From: Bacilli bacterium
Lineage (GTDB): Bacteria > Bacillota_I > Bacilli_A > RF39 > UBA660
Assembly: GCA_016297695.1 (NCBI GenBank)
Contig: JAEDGC010000002.1
Location: 1-64,000 of the forward strand
Direction of reading: 5' to 3'
Length of the DNA stretch: 64,000 bases
The position numbers were made by a program, and so were the translations under genes. The notes under the pieces are model-generated. The model was not told the DNA's origin. It saw nothing but the letters and a program-made list of their open reading frames with translations, and ran no database searches. Positions 48,477 to 56,228 of this stretch are shown piece after piece; position 1 is the stretch's first letter; every line of letters begins with the position of its first letter.

Positions 48477-49652
48477 TTACATGTCTTTATGATTTAATAC
48501 TAAATTCAATATAACTCCAACTATTGCTGATAATGCTAATGAAGATAATGTTACAACTCCAATTGTTAATGTTATATTTCCTAAGCCTATTATTAACATT
48601 ACTGCAATTATTATTAAGTTTTTAATTGATTTATAAGATTTATTATCTTTAATACTTTTAAATCCAACCCAACTTATCATAAAATATAATTGTAAGCTTA
48701 TTGCACCAACAACAAAACTAGGTATTGTTTGCAAAGCTCCACTTAAAAAACCACATAAAGATAGTATTATTGCTAATATACCAGCACGTCTTGTTAATTT
48801 TGGGTCACATTGTTTAGTTAAGGCTAATACAGAAGTAGATTCTCCATATGTAGTATTACCTACCGAACCAAATAATCCACCTAAAGCTGTTGCTAAACCA
48901 TCACCTATTAAAGTTTTATGTATTCCTGGTTCTTTTATATAATCTTTGTTTGTTACAGTTCCTAAAGTAGTTATATCCCCTATATGCTCAAGCATTGTTA
49001 CTACTGCTACTGGTGCAATTATAAGTATAGCACTTAAATCAAATTGTGGAATAACTAAATGAGGTAAGGATACAATATTTGCTTGTGTTATACTTGTGAA
49101 GTCAACTAATCCAAAGTAAGCAGAAATTACATAACCAACTATTAAAGCTAACATTATACCTAATTGCTTAAAGAAACCTTTTCCAAATATAATAACACCT
49201 AAAGAAGTTACTAAAGTGATTATAGCTATTCCTATATTTCCTTGTATGTTAGTAATTGCACTTGGTACTAATGACAAACCAATTATTATAATCATCGAAC
49301 CAGTTATGTGTGAAGGTAATAATCTACTAACTTTTTCTATTCCAACTTTATATATAATTAAAGCAAATAATATATAAATCAAACCCACAACTATAAATCC
49401 ACCACAGCTATATTCAAAACCATATTGATTAATAATCATGGTCATTGGAGTTATAAAAGCAAAACTCGAACCTAAGAATGCTGGAACTTTATTCTTCGTT
49501 ACAACTCCAAACAATAATGTTCCTAAACCAGCAGTAAATAAAGCTGTTGACGGTGGAAAGCCAACCAACAATGGTACTAAGGTAGTTGCACCTACACAAG
49601 CCAATAATATTTGCAAACTCAAAATCCATTCTTTTATATTTTTTTTATTCAT
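48477..49652 (-). CDS. NCS2-family uracil/xanthine permease
   Basis: 391 residues with about twelve hydrophobic segments. The typical NCS2 stretches are present: VVTMLEHIGDITTLG (transmembrane 8 substrate region, with the conserved Glu) and GLATALGGLFGSVGNTTYGE (transmembrane 10 region). It would bring in a nucleobase with protons or sodium across the cell membrane. It is the last gene of an early operon and is followed by a terminator. A nucleobase importer is unusual in a phage genome, but fits the neighbouring nucleotide genes. Uracil versus xanthine cannot be decided by eye. Confidence 0.88.
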   Translation of the reverse strand: MNKKNIKEWILSLQILLACVGATTLVPLLVGFPPSTALFTAGLGTLLFGVVTKNKVPAFLGSSFAFITPMTMIINQYGFEYSCGGFIVVGLIYILFALIIYKVGIEKVSRLLPSHITGSMIIIIGLSLVPSAITNIQGNIGIAIITLVTSLGVIIFGKGFFKQLGIMLALIVGYVISAYFGLVDFTSITQANIVSLPHLVIPQFDLSAILIIAPVAVVTMLEHIGDITTLGTVTNKDYIKEPGIHKTLIGDGLATALGGLFGSVGNTTYGESTSVLALTKQCDPKLTRRAGILAIILSLCGFLSGALQTIPSFVVGAISLQLYFMISWVGFKSIKDNKSYKSIKNLIIIAVMLIIGLGNITLTIGVVTLSSLALSAIVGVILNLVLNHKDM

Positions 49653-49699
49653 AATTACCTACCTTTCTCTACCTCTCGTGGATAGAATTAAAATTTTAT

Positions 49700-50419
49700 T
49701 TAATCAGTTATTTCTACTTTATAATTATACATAGCATCATATAATTCTTTTGGAATATAAGGTTTGTATTCATCAGCTACTTGTTTAATATAATTTTCCT
49801 TTGCTTTTTTATATGATTCAAATGCTTCTTGTGGAGTATTATATAAACCTAAATATACACGCTGTTTTTTACCATTCTCTATTTTACTTATTTGACTTCT
49901 ATATTTTTTATTTTGTTTATTATAATAAACCCCTATTGGCAAATCACCTCTTAATTTATTTGATTTAGTAAATAGTTTATTTATTCTTTGAGGTACTATA
50001 ATACAGGTTTGAGGGCTATATATTTTATTTCCTTTGCATAATATATCTTTATCTATTTCCATTTTTTCATTGTTTATAGTATAATAATTATTATAATACC
50101 ATTCTGCAAAATTTTGATAACACATCCATTCTTCGCAAATAATACAATCTTTATATGTTGGATATTTTTCTTGATAACTGCTATCATAACATCTTTGCAA
50201 TATTTTCATCCATTCATGATAACATCTAGTCTCTTTATTATTTTCCCTAGTTTTATATTCTCCCTCACCTAAATATCCAATTCCTCTAAATCTTTTTTCA
50301 TATGGACATATAATAGAACCCTCCTTAAAATGACTATATCTTCCATGCTTAAAAGTCCAATTATATTGAGGGAAGTATATATCTATATCTTTAGCATTTC
50401 TATATTCTATAATTTTCAT
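49700..50419 (-). CDS. HNH/AP2-type phage endonuclease-like protein
   Basis: 239 residues. The first two thirds (CYHEWMKILQRCYDSSYQEKYPTY, CIICEEWMCYQNFAEW, MEIDKDILCKGNKIYSPQTC) match a frequent phage family with an HNH-like treble-clef. The last 80 residues are AP2-like (GVYYNKQNKKYRSQISK ... VYLGLYNTPQEAFESYKKAK). It could be a further homing endonuclease or a DNA-binding protein. The upstream ribosome site is weak and no family promoter precedes it, unlike the four plus-strand endonucleases. Confidence 0.7.
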   Translation of the reverse strand: MKIIEYRNAKDIDIYFPQYNWTFKHGRYSHFKEGSIICPYEKRFRGIGYLGEGEYKTRENNKETRCYHEWMKILQRCYDSSYQEKYPTYKDCIICEEWMCYQNFAEWYYNNYYTINNEKMEIDKDILCKGNKIYSPQTCIIVPQRINKLFTKSNKLRGDLPIGVYYNKQNKKYRSQISKIENGKKQRVYLGLYNTPQEAFESYKKAKENYIKQVADEYKPYIPKELYDAMYNYKVEITD

Positions 50420-50486
50420 CCTACTACCAAAATTATTAAATCTCTCTTCTCCAATAATATCTTATCATCCTTTCTGAGTATCTTAT

Positions 50487-50702
50487 TTATATTACTTCAA
50501 AACTTTCCTTAAAACAACTTTCTTCACACATATAAATTTCTTCATTATCATCTACTATATTATAAAACATATGACCTTTCATTATATAACTTTCACCGGC
50601 ACTATAAAATATGGATATAATTTGATATACTTCATCTTTTGTAAATCCATGCATATCACTTCTAATACACTTAACAAGGTTTCTTACTTGATTATTTTTC
50701 AT
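50487..50702 (-). CDS. Hypothetical protein, 71 residues
   Basis: AAGGAGGTGG precedes ATG. The product (VKCIRSDMHGFTKDEVYQII ... EESCFKESFEVI) resembles the N-terminal 70 residues of the upstream ATPase (VRYTGKTTGFFTHNQIYKV ... EDYFNSYF). It is therefore probably a free copy of that small module. The module looks like a compact beta-barrel; role unknown. Confidence 0.7.
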   Translation of the reverse strand: MKNNQVRNLVKCIRSDMHGFTKDEVYQIISIFYSAGESYIMKGHMFYNIVDDNEEIYMCEESCFKESFEVI

Positions 50703-50713
50703 ACTCCACCTCC

Positions 50714-51430
50714 TTACAATCTTATCTTACCTTCTATTGTATTCATAATATCTTTTATGTCATTATTTGTAAATACATAATAATCAATACCATTAGATTC
50801 TAATACATGTCGAGTAATATTATCTATTTCTATTGCTTCCTCTTCGGTTTGATTTCTTCCATTAGGCTGATATTCAACTTGTCTCTTTAGTAAGATATTT
50901 AAATTATTGTATTCATTGAATGTTTTTAAACATAAATCACATAATTCCTTATCATGTTGATTATAAGCATTAGTCAATAACAAAGGTCTATCAGTTACTA
51001 TAATATCCACTTTACCATTAACTCGAAACATTCTATGATTTTGCTTAGCGAATATGTATAGCTCGTCTTTAAAAGTTTCATCTCTCTTTTCCCAAATTAA
51101 GTCCTTCGCAAATTCCGTCACCATCTCACAGTCATAACCTTTGATTTTAAGTTCTGCGAATATTTGAGCCATAAGGGTAGATTTACCTACCCCAGCTCCT
51201 CCAAATAGGTTAACCACCAAGGTTCTTTTCTCTGTTGTAAAATAAGAATTAAAATAATCTTCAGTTATTATATGAGGTTGAGAAATATCGTCTTTTATCT
51301 TTACTGCATAAGTTTTAGAAAAATATTGTTCATAAGCTTCCTCTACAACTTTATATATTTGATTATGTGTAAAAAAACCTGTTGTTTTACCTGTATATCT
51401 AACCATACTTCCTTTTTTAAGATTTCTCAT
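50714..51430 (-). CDS. P-loop ATPase with N-terminal small-barrel module
   Basis: 238 residues. Residues 1-68 are the small module shared with the downstream gene. Residues 70-238 form a P-loop NTPase: Walker A FGGAGVGKST, Walker B-like DIIVTDRPLLL, and an Arg-rich segment near 195. The overall layout resembles NadR/AAA_28-type kinases found in phages. Nucleotide or nucleoside phosphorylation is one possibility; the sequence does not identify a substrate. Start follows AAGGAGG of a gene two bases away (51432). Confidence 0.75.
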   Translation of the reverse strand: MRNLKKGSMVRYTGKTTGFFTHNQIYKVVEEAYEQYFSKTYAVKIKDDISQPHIITEDYFNSYFTTEKRTLVVNLFGGAGVGKSTLMAQIFAELKIKGYDCEMVTEFAKDLIWEKRDETFKDELYIFAKQNHRMFRVNGKVDIIVTDRPLLLTNAYNQHDKELCDLCLKTFNEYNNLNILLKRQVEYQPNGRNQTEEEAIEIDNITRHVLESNGIDYYVFTNNDIKDIMNTIEGKIRL

Positions 51431-51431
51431 A

Positions 51432-51647
51432 TTATTCCTCCTCCCATTTAATATTTTTATACTCTATGTTTATTTTATCTACTACTTCATCTATTGTTAG
51501 TTCTCCTTTTAATCCTCTACTTAGATGATATAACATAGAACAATAGTATCCTATTTCACAGCCTTTACATTGTTCTTCAACATCACATGGCAACGTTGCA
51601 AAATCTATTAGTTTATCGAATAATTCTTTTAAGTCTTTTTCATTCAT
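51432..51647 (-). CDS. Hypothetical Cys-containing protein, 71 residues
   Basis: ATG 51647 is preferred to GTG 51656, because AGAGGTGAGG is the ribosome site. The middle CDVEEQCKGCEIGYYC holds four Cys in a spacing that could bind zinc or a cluster. The rest is helical. First gene of the operon that runs to the permease; promoter 51677-51705 lies just upstream. Confidence 0.68.
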   Translation of the reverse strand: MNEKDLKELFDKLIDFATLPCDVEEQCKGCEIGYYCSMLYHLSRGLKGELTIDEVVDKINIEYKNIKWEEE

Positions 51648-51676
51648 ACGCCTCACCTCTTTTATATTTTAATTAT

Positions 51677-51705
51677 ATTATACATATATAATTATTAATT
51701 GTCAA
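51677..51705 (-). promoter_or_regulatory. Sigma-A promoter of the ATPase-permease operon
   Basis: Minus strand: TTGACA (51705-51700), 17-base spacer, TATAAT (51682-51677) in TGTATAATATAATT. It overlaps the last codons of the upstream oxidoreductase gene. Confidence 0.82.
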
Positions 51706-53135
51706 TAGTTTTTAATAAATTTTCGGCACAAGCTATCCCCATTGAACAAGCTGTAGTTAATCCATGACACCATCCACTACCGTCACCAATAAAGTATACA
51801 TTAGGATTAGATGATTTACCATACTTATCTATTATGACTTTATTACTATGGAATTTACATTCAGGTGCATATAATAATGTATTATCTCCATTTATCCCTG
51901 GTGCTATTTTATCTAATTCTTCTATAAACTCTAATATAGTAACTAATGTTCTATATGGCATAGCACTTGTTATATCGCCTTCATAAGCCTTTGCAGTAGG
52001 GTTTATGACTAATTTATCAATACGCTCCTTTAAACTTCTCCTATTGGCTTTTATGTCCTTCAAAGACTGAAGTATAACACTACCTTTACCTAGGGAGTTA
52101 ATAGTTTGTATTAATGGATATACATAACTTTCTAAAGGATTAGGACAATCATCATTGAATGCTCTAGATACTAATATAGCAAAATTTGTATTATCTGATT
52201 TTTTATTAGCAAAAGCATGACCATTAGCACAGAATATTTTTTTATCACCATAAGGATAACTTTCTATTGTGACATAACCACCAGGGTTTTGACAAAATGT
52301 TCTAGCTTTATCTCCAAAAGAACCTTTGAAATATATCTTACATTCATAAAAGTTATCATTTATCTTTTTCATAACTTCATTAGGCACTTCAACTCTAACG
52401 CCAATATCTACTCTACCATTTTTATATTCTATAGCATTATCATCACATATTTCTTTTACAAATTTATTACCACTTCTACCTACTGCTATTATTATTTTAT
52501 CAAATTCTTCATAAGTTAAAACATGCCCGTACAACGAATAATTATCTTTATGTTTATACCATATTGCATTATTAAAATCATCAGTAGTTATTTCAGTTAT
52601 TTCACATTCACTTACTATCCTTACTCCATGTTCCTCTAAGAAATTCAACATTCTTCCATATATTATTCTTGAGTTTTCACTACCTAAGTGTATTGTAATA
52701 CATTCACTTATCTCCATATTAGGATTTTCTTTGATTATATCTATAATTTCTTGTGCTTCTTTAGTATAATCTTTACCATATATTTTAGACTGAAATTCTT
52801 CTATACCAAATTGCTTATATATTTCATATGTTTTCTTTAGATATTCTGTTATCTCTTCTTGAGTCATTAATTCAGCCATATCTCCACCGACTTTACCAGT
52901 TGGGTCAAAGTTTAATTTACTATCTGAGAAACTTCCAGCTCCACCACATCCACTTGATATTGAACATATCTTACATTTTTTACAAGGAGTATCAGCTGTT
53001 ACAAAACATTTTCTTTTATCTATGGGTTTACCTTTTTCAAACATTACTATATTCTTACCATCAAATCCATTGTTAATTAATTCTATAGCACAAAATATGC
53101 CTGGCTACACCAGTCCCTACTATACCAACTTTCAT
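51695..53135 (-). CDS. FAD-dependent oxidoreductase, +1 frameshift near 53103
   Basis: ATG 53135 follows AAAGGAGATG and reads MKVGIVGTGVA, the start of a dinucleotide-binding fold. The frame then breaks at GCCAGG and stops at TAA. Skipping one C (53103-53104) restores VAGIFCAIELINNGFDGKNI and the rest of the gene, about 479 residues. The body matches uncharacterised NAD(P)/FAD-dependent dehydrogenases (COG2509-like): CKKCKICSISSGCGGAGSFSD with a Cys cluster, IIAVGRSGNKF, and NVYFIGDGSGWCHGLTTA near the C-terminal FAD site. Function in the phage is unknown. It may be inactivated, an error, or recoded. Confidence 0.75.
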
Positions 53136-53155
53136 TATATCATCTCCTTTATAAT

Positions 53156-53187
53156 AAATTAGCCCCCTAATTTTAGAGAGCCAATTT
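53156..53187 (-). other. Hairpin between dUTPase and oxidoreductase genes
   Basis: On the minus strand AAATTGGCTCTC can pair with GGGGGCTAATTT over 12 bp, including four G-U pairs, with an 8-base loop. No U tract follows; the oxidoreductase ribosome site is close behind. It may be a partial terminator or RNA-stabilising element. Confidence 0.45.
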
Positions 53188-53206
53188 ATTGTTAATTAAT
53201 TTTAAA

Positions 53207-53872
53207 TTATTTTTCTCCAGTAGAACCAAAACCACCACGATTATAATTTCCTAGGTCTTCAACTTTTTTAAATGTTGGCATTTCCATAGCATCTACGATT
53301 TCAAACTGAGCAATTTTATCATCTTTTTTAACCCATGTACCAGCAACAGTTACTTTATGACCATTTATCTTAACTTTTTCTACTTGCTTAGGCATAGTAC
53401 ATTGTACTGGCATGTGCCATATATCATCATTTCCACAATAGCTTTCATCTATTATACCAGTATGATTTGTTTGTATTAATCCCCAAGTTTTAAATGTTGA
53501 ACTTCTAGGATATAATTTAGCTATTTTACCTTCAGGTAATTGCATTGCAAATCCTAGGTTAATCATTGCATAAGACATATATGGTATAAATACATCTTCA
53601 TAAGCATATACATCTATACAATTTCCTTTAGGATTTATTACTAATTCTTTAGCTCCATCTAAGTATCTTATAGGTATATCTTTCATTGGGTCAACCCAAT
53701 CAATACCAATAAATTCAAAATTACCACTAGCCACAATATCATTTACATCTATTTTAACTTCTTCTTCTTGATGGCATTTACAATCTCCATCACATTCTCC
53801 ATTGCAATTGCATTCATGTTCTTCATTCACCATTTCTTTATCTATAAAAAATCTTTTAATATCTTTATTCAT
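53207..53872 (-). CDS. dut: dUTPase (trimeric type)
   Basis: 221 residues, AGAGGAG before ATG. The dUTPase motifs are in order: CIDVYAYEDVFIP, KLYPRSSTFKTWGL (motif 2), TNHTGIIDESYCGND (motif 3 with the catalytic Asp and uracil loop), and C-terminal NRGGFGSTG (motif 5, folds over the substrate). Two extras are an N-terminal Cys-rich stretch (CNCNGECDGDCKCH) and an inserted loop around 160-180. Converts dUTP to dUMP and pyrophosphate, limiting uracil in DNA and feeding ThyX. The Cys stretch may bind metal. Confidence 0.9.
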   Translation of the reverse strand: MNKDIKRFFIDKEMVNEEHECNCNGECDGDCKCHQEEEVKIDVNDIVASGNFEFIGIDWVDPMKDIPIRYLDGAKELVINPKGNCIDVYAYEDVFIPYMSYAMINLGFAMQLPEGKIAKLYPRSSTFKTWGLIQTNHTGIIDESYCGNDDIWHMPVQCTMPKQVEKVKINGHKVTVAGTWVKKDDKIAQFEIVDAMEMPTFKKVEDLGNYNRGGFGSTGEK

Positions 53873-53876
53873 TCTA

Positions 53877-54122
53877 TTACTCCTCTTCTTTTAATTTTCT
53901 TTCTAACACATCATTTATTTTACTTATCACTATATTATTCATTTCTGATAATAAACTTTGTAAATCTTCAATATCTTTTTCTGACATTTCTCCTTCTAAG
54001 TCAACTTCTATATCATCGCCAAATACCATCTTAAATATAGATAGGCTTAAAGTACCATTTCCTTCTTCATCATATTGTATTGATAATTCACCAATAACTT
54101 GCTTATCTTCTTGTTTACTCAT
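53877..54122 (-). CDS. Hypothetical acidic protein, 81 residues
   Basis: AAGGAGTTGATACA precedes ATG. N-terminal half is beta-like (GELSIQYDEEGNGTLSLSIF), C-terminal half a charged helix. Strongly acidic; small acidic early proteins are often phage inhibitors or DNA mimics, but nothing here proves it. First gene after promoter 54154-54182, followed by dut. Confidence 0.68.
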   Translation of the reverse strand: MSKQEDKQVIGELSIQYDEEGNGTLSLSIFKMVFGDDIEVDLEGEMSEKDIEDLQSLLSEMNNIVISKINDVLERKLKEEE

Positions 54123-54153
54123 TGTATCAACTCCTTTATTTCACTTTAACTAT

Positions 54154-54182
54154 ATTATACAGTTATTATTGTTTGTTGTCAA
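54154..54182 (-). promoter_or_regulatory. Sigma-A promoter of the dut operon
   Basis: Minus strand: TTGACA (54182-54177), 17-base spacer, TATAAT (54159-54154) in TGTATAATATAGTT. It overlaps the 3' end of the upstream gene. Confidence 0.82.
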
Positions 54183-54414
54183 TTCTTTTTACACAAATTT
54201 TTTCTTTTTTTAAACTATGACTATCTAATATATCTTCAAACCATACATATAAACTATCTATGTCATTATTTAAGGTCATTTCTAATAAAGTATCTTCTAG
54301 TATTCTCTTCTCTTTTATAATTTCTCTAGCTGTACAATATTTATATTTATGAACAAATAGTTGTTGACCAAAGCTATTAGTATATTCAGCAAATAATCCA
54401 TATAATTTTTTCAT
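54166..54414 (-). CDS. Hypothetical protein, 82 residues
   Basis: AGAGGAGAATAATT precedes ATG, two bases after the upstream stop. The start (KKLYGLFAEYTNSFGQQLFV) looks like a beta-hairpin; the rest is helical with a basic end. No family recognised. Last gene of the operon from promoter 55927-55955; its last codons overlap the next promoter. Confidence 0.68.
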   Translation of the reverse strand: MKKLYGLFAEYTNSFGQQLFVHKYKYCTAREIIKEKRILEDTLLEMTLNNDIDSLYVWFEDILDSHSLKKEKICVKRIDNKQ

Positions 54415-54416
54415 AA

Positions 54417-54749
54417 TTATTCTCCTCTCAAATTACTTATAACTATAAATTTAATAAATTCCTGTTCCATAAGTTTACTTAATATTTGTTCTTTCGATAT
54501 CGTTTGTTTTGAAGTATTAAGATAATATAAATCTCTCTTGCGTATACCTAATACTTTTTCTATAGTGCCATATGATAAAGTACAGTCTACTGTTATTGAA
54601 TATTCATTCTTTAAATTAGCATAAACGTCACTAACTATTATATTTACATCATATGGCTCAGTTGTTCTTATGTGATTTTTTATTCTTTCGTTTTTATATA
54701 ATTCTCCTATTTTAATATTTACATCTTTAAATGTTATAAATCTTTTCAT
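54417..54749 (-). CDS. Hypothetical protein, 110 residues
   Basis: AAGGAGAG precedes ATG. Mixed alpha/beta product (NIIVSDVYANLKNEYSITVD; LGIRKRDLYYLNTSKQTIS), without Cys or membrane segments. No family recognised. Lies between the resolvase and the 82-residue protein in one operon with spacing under 12 bases. Confidence 0.68.
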   Translation of the reverse strand: MKRFITFKDVNIKIGELYKNERIKNHIRTTEPYDVNIIVSDVYANLKNEYSITVDCTLSYGTIEKVLGIRKRDLYYLNTSKQTISKEQILSKLMEQEFIKFIVISNLRGE

Positions 54750-54760
54750 AAAATCTCTCC

Positions 54761-55279
54761 TTATTTATTAAGTTTTTTATATAAACAGTATGCTAGTCCA
54801 AGTGCATCTGCTATATCATCATTTTTATTTTTTCCTCTACTATGAAATTCTCCTAAATCAACCATATTATCGCATACCCATTTATGGGTACCTTCTTTTG
54901 ACTTATTCCCAATTCCAGTTGTAATTTTTTTCCATTGCGAAGGTGTATAAGTATATATTAAAGTATAACCATTAATGTATAAAGTTATGTATACTGCTCC
55001 AAACAATCTGGCGAGTGTTTTTCCTGTGCCTTGATATTTCTTATCAACGTATGAGTCTTCAATAGCAATATGTGTAACTTCATATCCATTAGCAATACTT
55101 AATACTGTTTCTGCTATATGAATTATTTTCTTCATTTCATCCCCATTAAACTCCTTTGAGCCAATGGGGATATTATCATAAGCTATAACTTCTGCATTAT
55201 CTCCGTCAATTACTGCTACACCTGTACTCTGTATAGATAAATCTAGCGACATAATTATTTTTTTCTTTTCGTTTTGCAT
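54761..55279 (-). CDS. RuvC-like Holliday junction resolvase
   Basis: 172 residues. The RNase H-fold acidic residues are all visible: Asp in MSLDLSIQSTG, Glu in HIAIEDSYVD, and the Asp pair in KNDDIADALGLAY. PSQWKKITTGIGNKSKEG is the typical basic strand-helix region. It would cut four-way junctions or branched DNA before packaging. Start overlaps the guanylate kinase-like gene by 25 bases, with GAGGTGAAAG as its ribosome site inside that gene, so the two are coupled. Confidence 0.85.
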   Translation of the reverse strand: MQNEKKKIIMSLDLSIQSTGVAVIDGDNAEVIAYDNIPIGSKEFNGDEMKKIIHIAETVLSIANGYEVTHIAIEDSYVDKKYQGTGKTLARLFGAVYITLYINGYTLIYTYTPSQWKKITTGIGNKSKEGTHKWVCDNMVDLGEFHSRGKNKNDDIADALGLAYCLYKKLNK

Positions 55280-55896
55280 TTAATTTCTTTCACCTCATTA
55301 ATATGTTTAGTTATTATATTTTCTACTTCTTTAATCGCCTCTTCTAATCTACCATTTGTATTCTTAACTTCATGATATACAGTACGAACTCTAAAATCCA
55401 TAAAACGTTCATAATCATCTTTTAATCTTCTATCTACTTCTGCTTCTAAATCCCCTCTAGCTAATGCTCTAGCTTTAAGTTCTTCTTGAGGTGCTGATAT
55501 AAATATTGGAACTATTCTACCATTTCCTACATAATTTTTAAGTTCTTTATATCCTACTGAATCAACTATAACTATTAGATAATCATCTTTTTCTAATTCC
55601 ATTCTTTCTATACCATATCTCCAAGTCGCATCTTTTTCTACTCCATTTTCTTTCACTTTAGTATGATATATTCTTTGTTCAACAAAATCTGTACCTCTTC
55701 TAAAAAACTCTGTATCATCTATAAAATAATATTCAACTCCTTCTGTCTCGCCTTTTCTCATAGGTCTAGTTGTTGTACTTATTATTGGTTTAACATCATT
55801 TATATCTTTTAATACTTGCTTAAGTATCGTATCCTTACCTACACCCATATAGCCAAGTAATGCAAATATCTTTTTCGCTCTAACATTTCTACTCAT
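55255..55896 (-). CDS. Guanylate kinase-like (d)NMP kinase
   Basis: 213 residues, AAGGAGATG before ATG. P-loop ALLGYMGVGKDT, then STTTRPMRKGE and GVEYYFIDDTEFF, which match the guanylate kinase signature and GMP-binding segment; RALARGD is the lid Arg region. Would phosphorylate GMP/dGMP. A C-terminal basic extension (KCKTKRKK) overlaps the resolvase start. First gene behind promoter 55927-55955. Confidence 0.85.
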   Translation of the reverse strand: MSRNVRAKKIFALLGYMGVGKDTILKQVLKDINDVKPIISTTTRPMRKGETEGVEYYFIDDTEFFRRGTDFVEQRIYHTKVKENGVEKDATWRYGIERMELEKDDYLIVIVDSVGYKELKNYVGNGRIVPIFISAPQEELKARALARGDLEAEVDRRLKDDYERFMDFRVRTVYHEVKNTNGRLEEAIKEVENIITKHINEVKEIKCKTKRKK

Positions 55897-55926
55897 TATA
55901 TCATCTCCTTATCTATCTTTACTTAT

Positions 55927-55955
55927 ATTATACATATTATCTTATCAAATGTCAA
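55927..55955 (-). promoter_or_regulatory. Sigma-A promoter of the kinase-resolvase operon
   Basis: Minus strand: TTGACA (55955-55950), 17-base spacer beginning TTTGATAA, TATAAT (55932-55927) in TGTATAATATAAG. It is the closest copy to consensus together with the one at 58828. Confidence 0.87.
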
Positions 55956-55966
55956 TATAAAAATTA

Positions 55967-56002
55967 AAAAAGCTGAATAAGAATTTATCCTATTCAGCTT
56001 TT
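55967..56002 (-). terminator. Terminator of the ribonucleotide reductase operon
   Basis: AAAAGCTGAATA and TATTCAGCTTTT form a 12-bp stem with a loop of about 11 bases. On the minus strand TTTTTTAATTTTT follows. Lies just after the 53-residue membrane protein gene and just before the next promoter. Confidence 0.85.
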
Positions 56003-56006
56003 AATA

Positions 56007-56168
56007 TTATTTATCATTACGCTTATCTGTTAAGTATTTACATCCTAATGCTGTAAATCCTAATATACCTATACTTGGTGTTAATGGAAGTCCAGCTATT
56101 AATAACATAGCTGAAACTCCTCCTATTGTAATTAAATTTGCAGTTGTATTACTTATTTGTTTTTTCAT
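56007..56168 (-). CDS. Small membrane protein, 53 residues
   Basis: GGAGAGAATAAT precedes ATG. One long hydrophobic span (LITIGGVSAMLLIAGLPLTP then SIGILGFTALGC), possibly a re-entrant or two short helices, with charged ends. Follows the ribonucleotide reductase gene and precedes the terminator. Role unknown; a membrane-active early peptide or a second holin-like protein are possibilities. Confidence 0.65.
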   Translation of the reverse strand: MKKQISNTTANLITIGGVSAMLLIAGLPLTPSIGILGFTALGCKYLTDKRNDK

Positions 56169-56228
56169 ATTATTCTCTCCTTTTAATAATCACCTTCTCT
56201 ATATTTTATTATCTTTAGTTAATCTATA

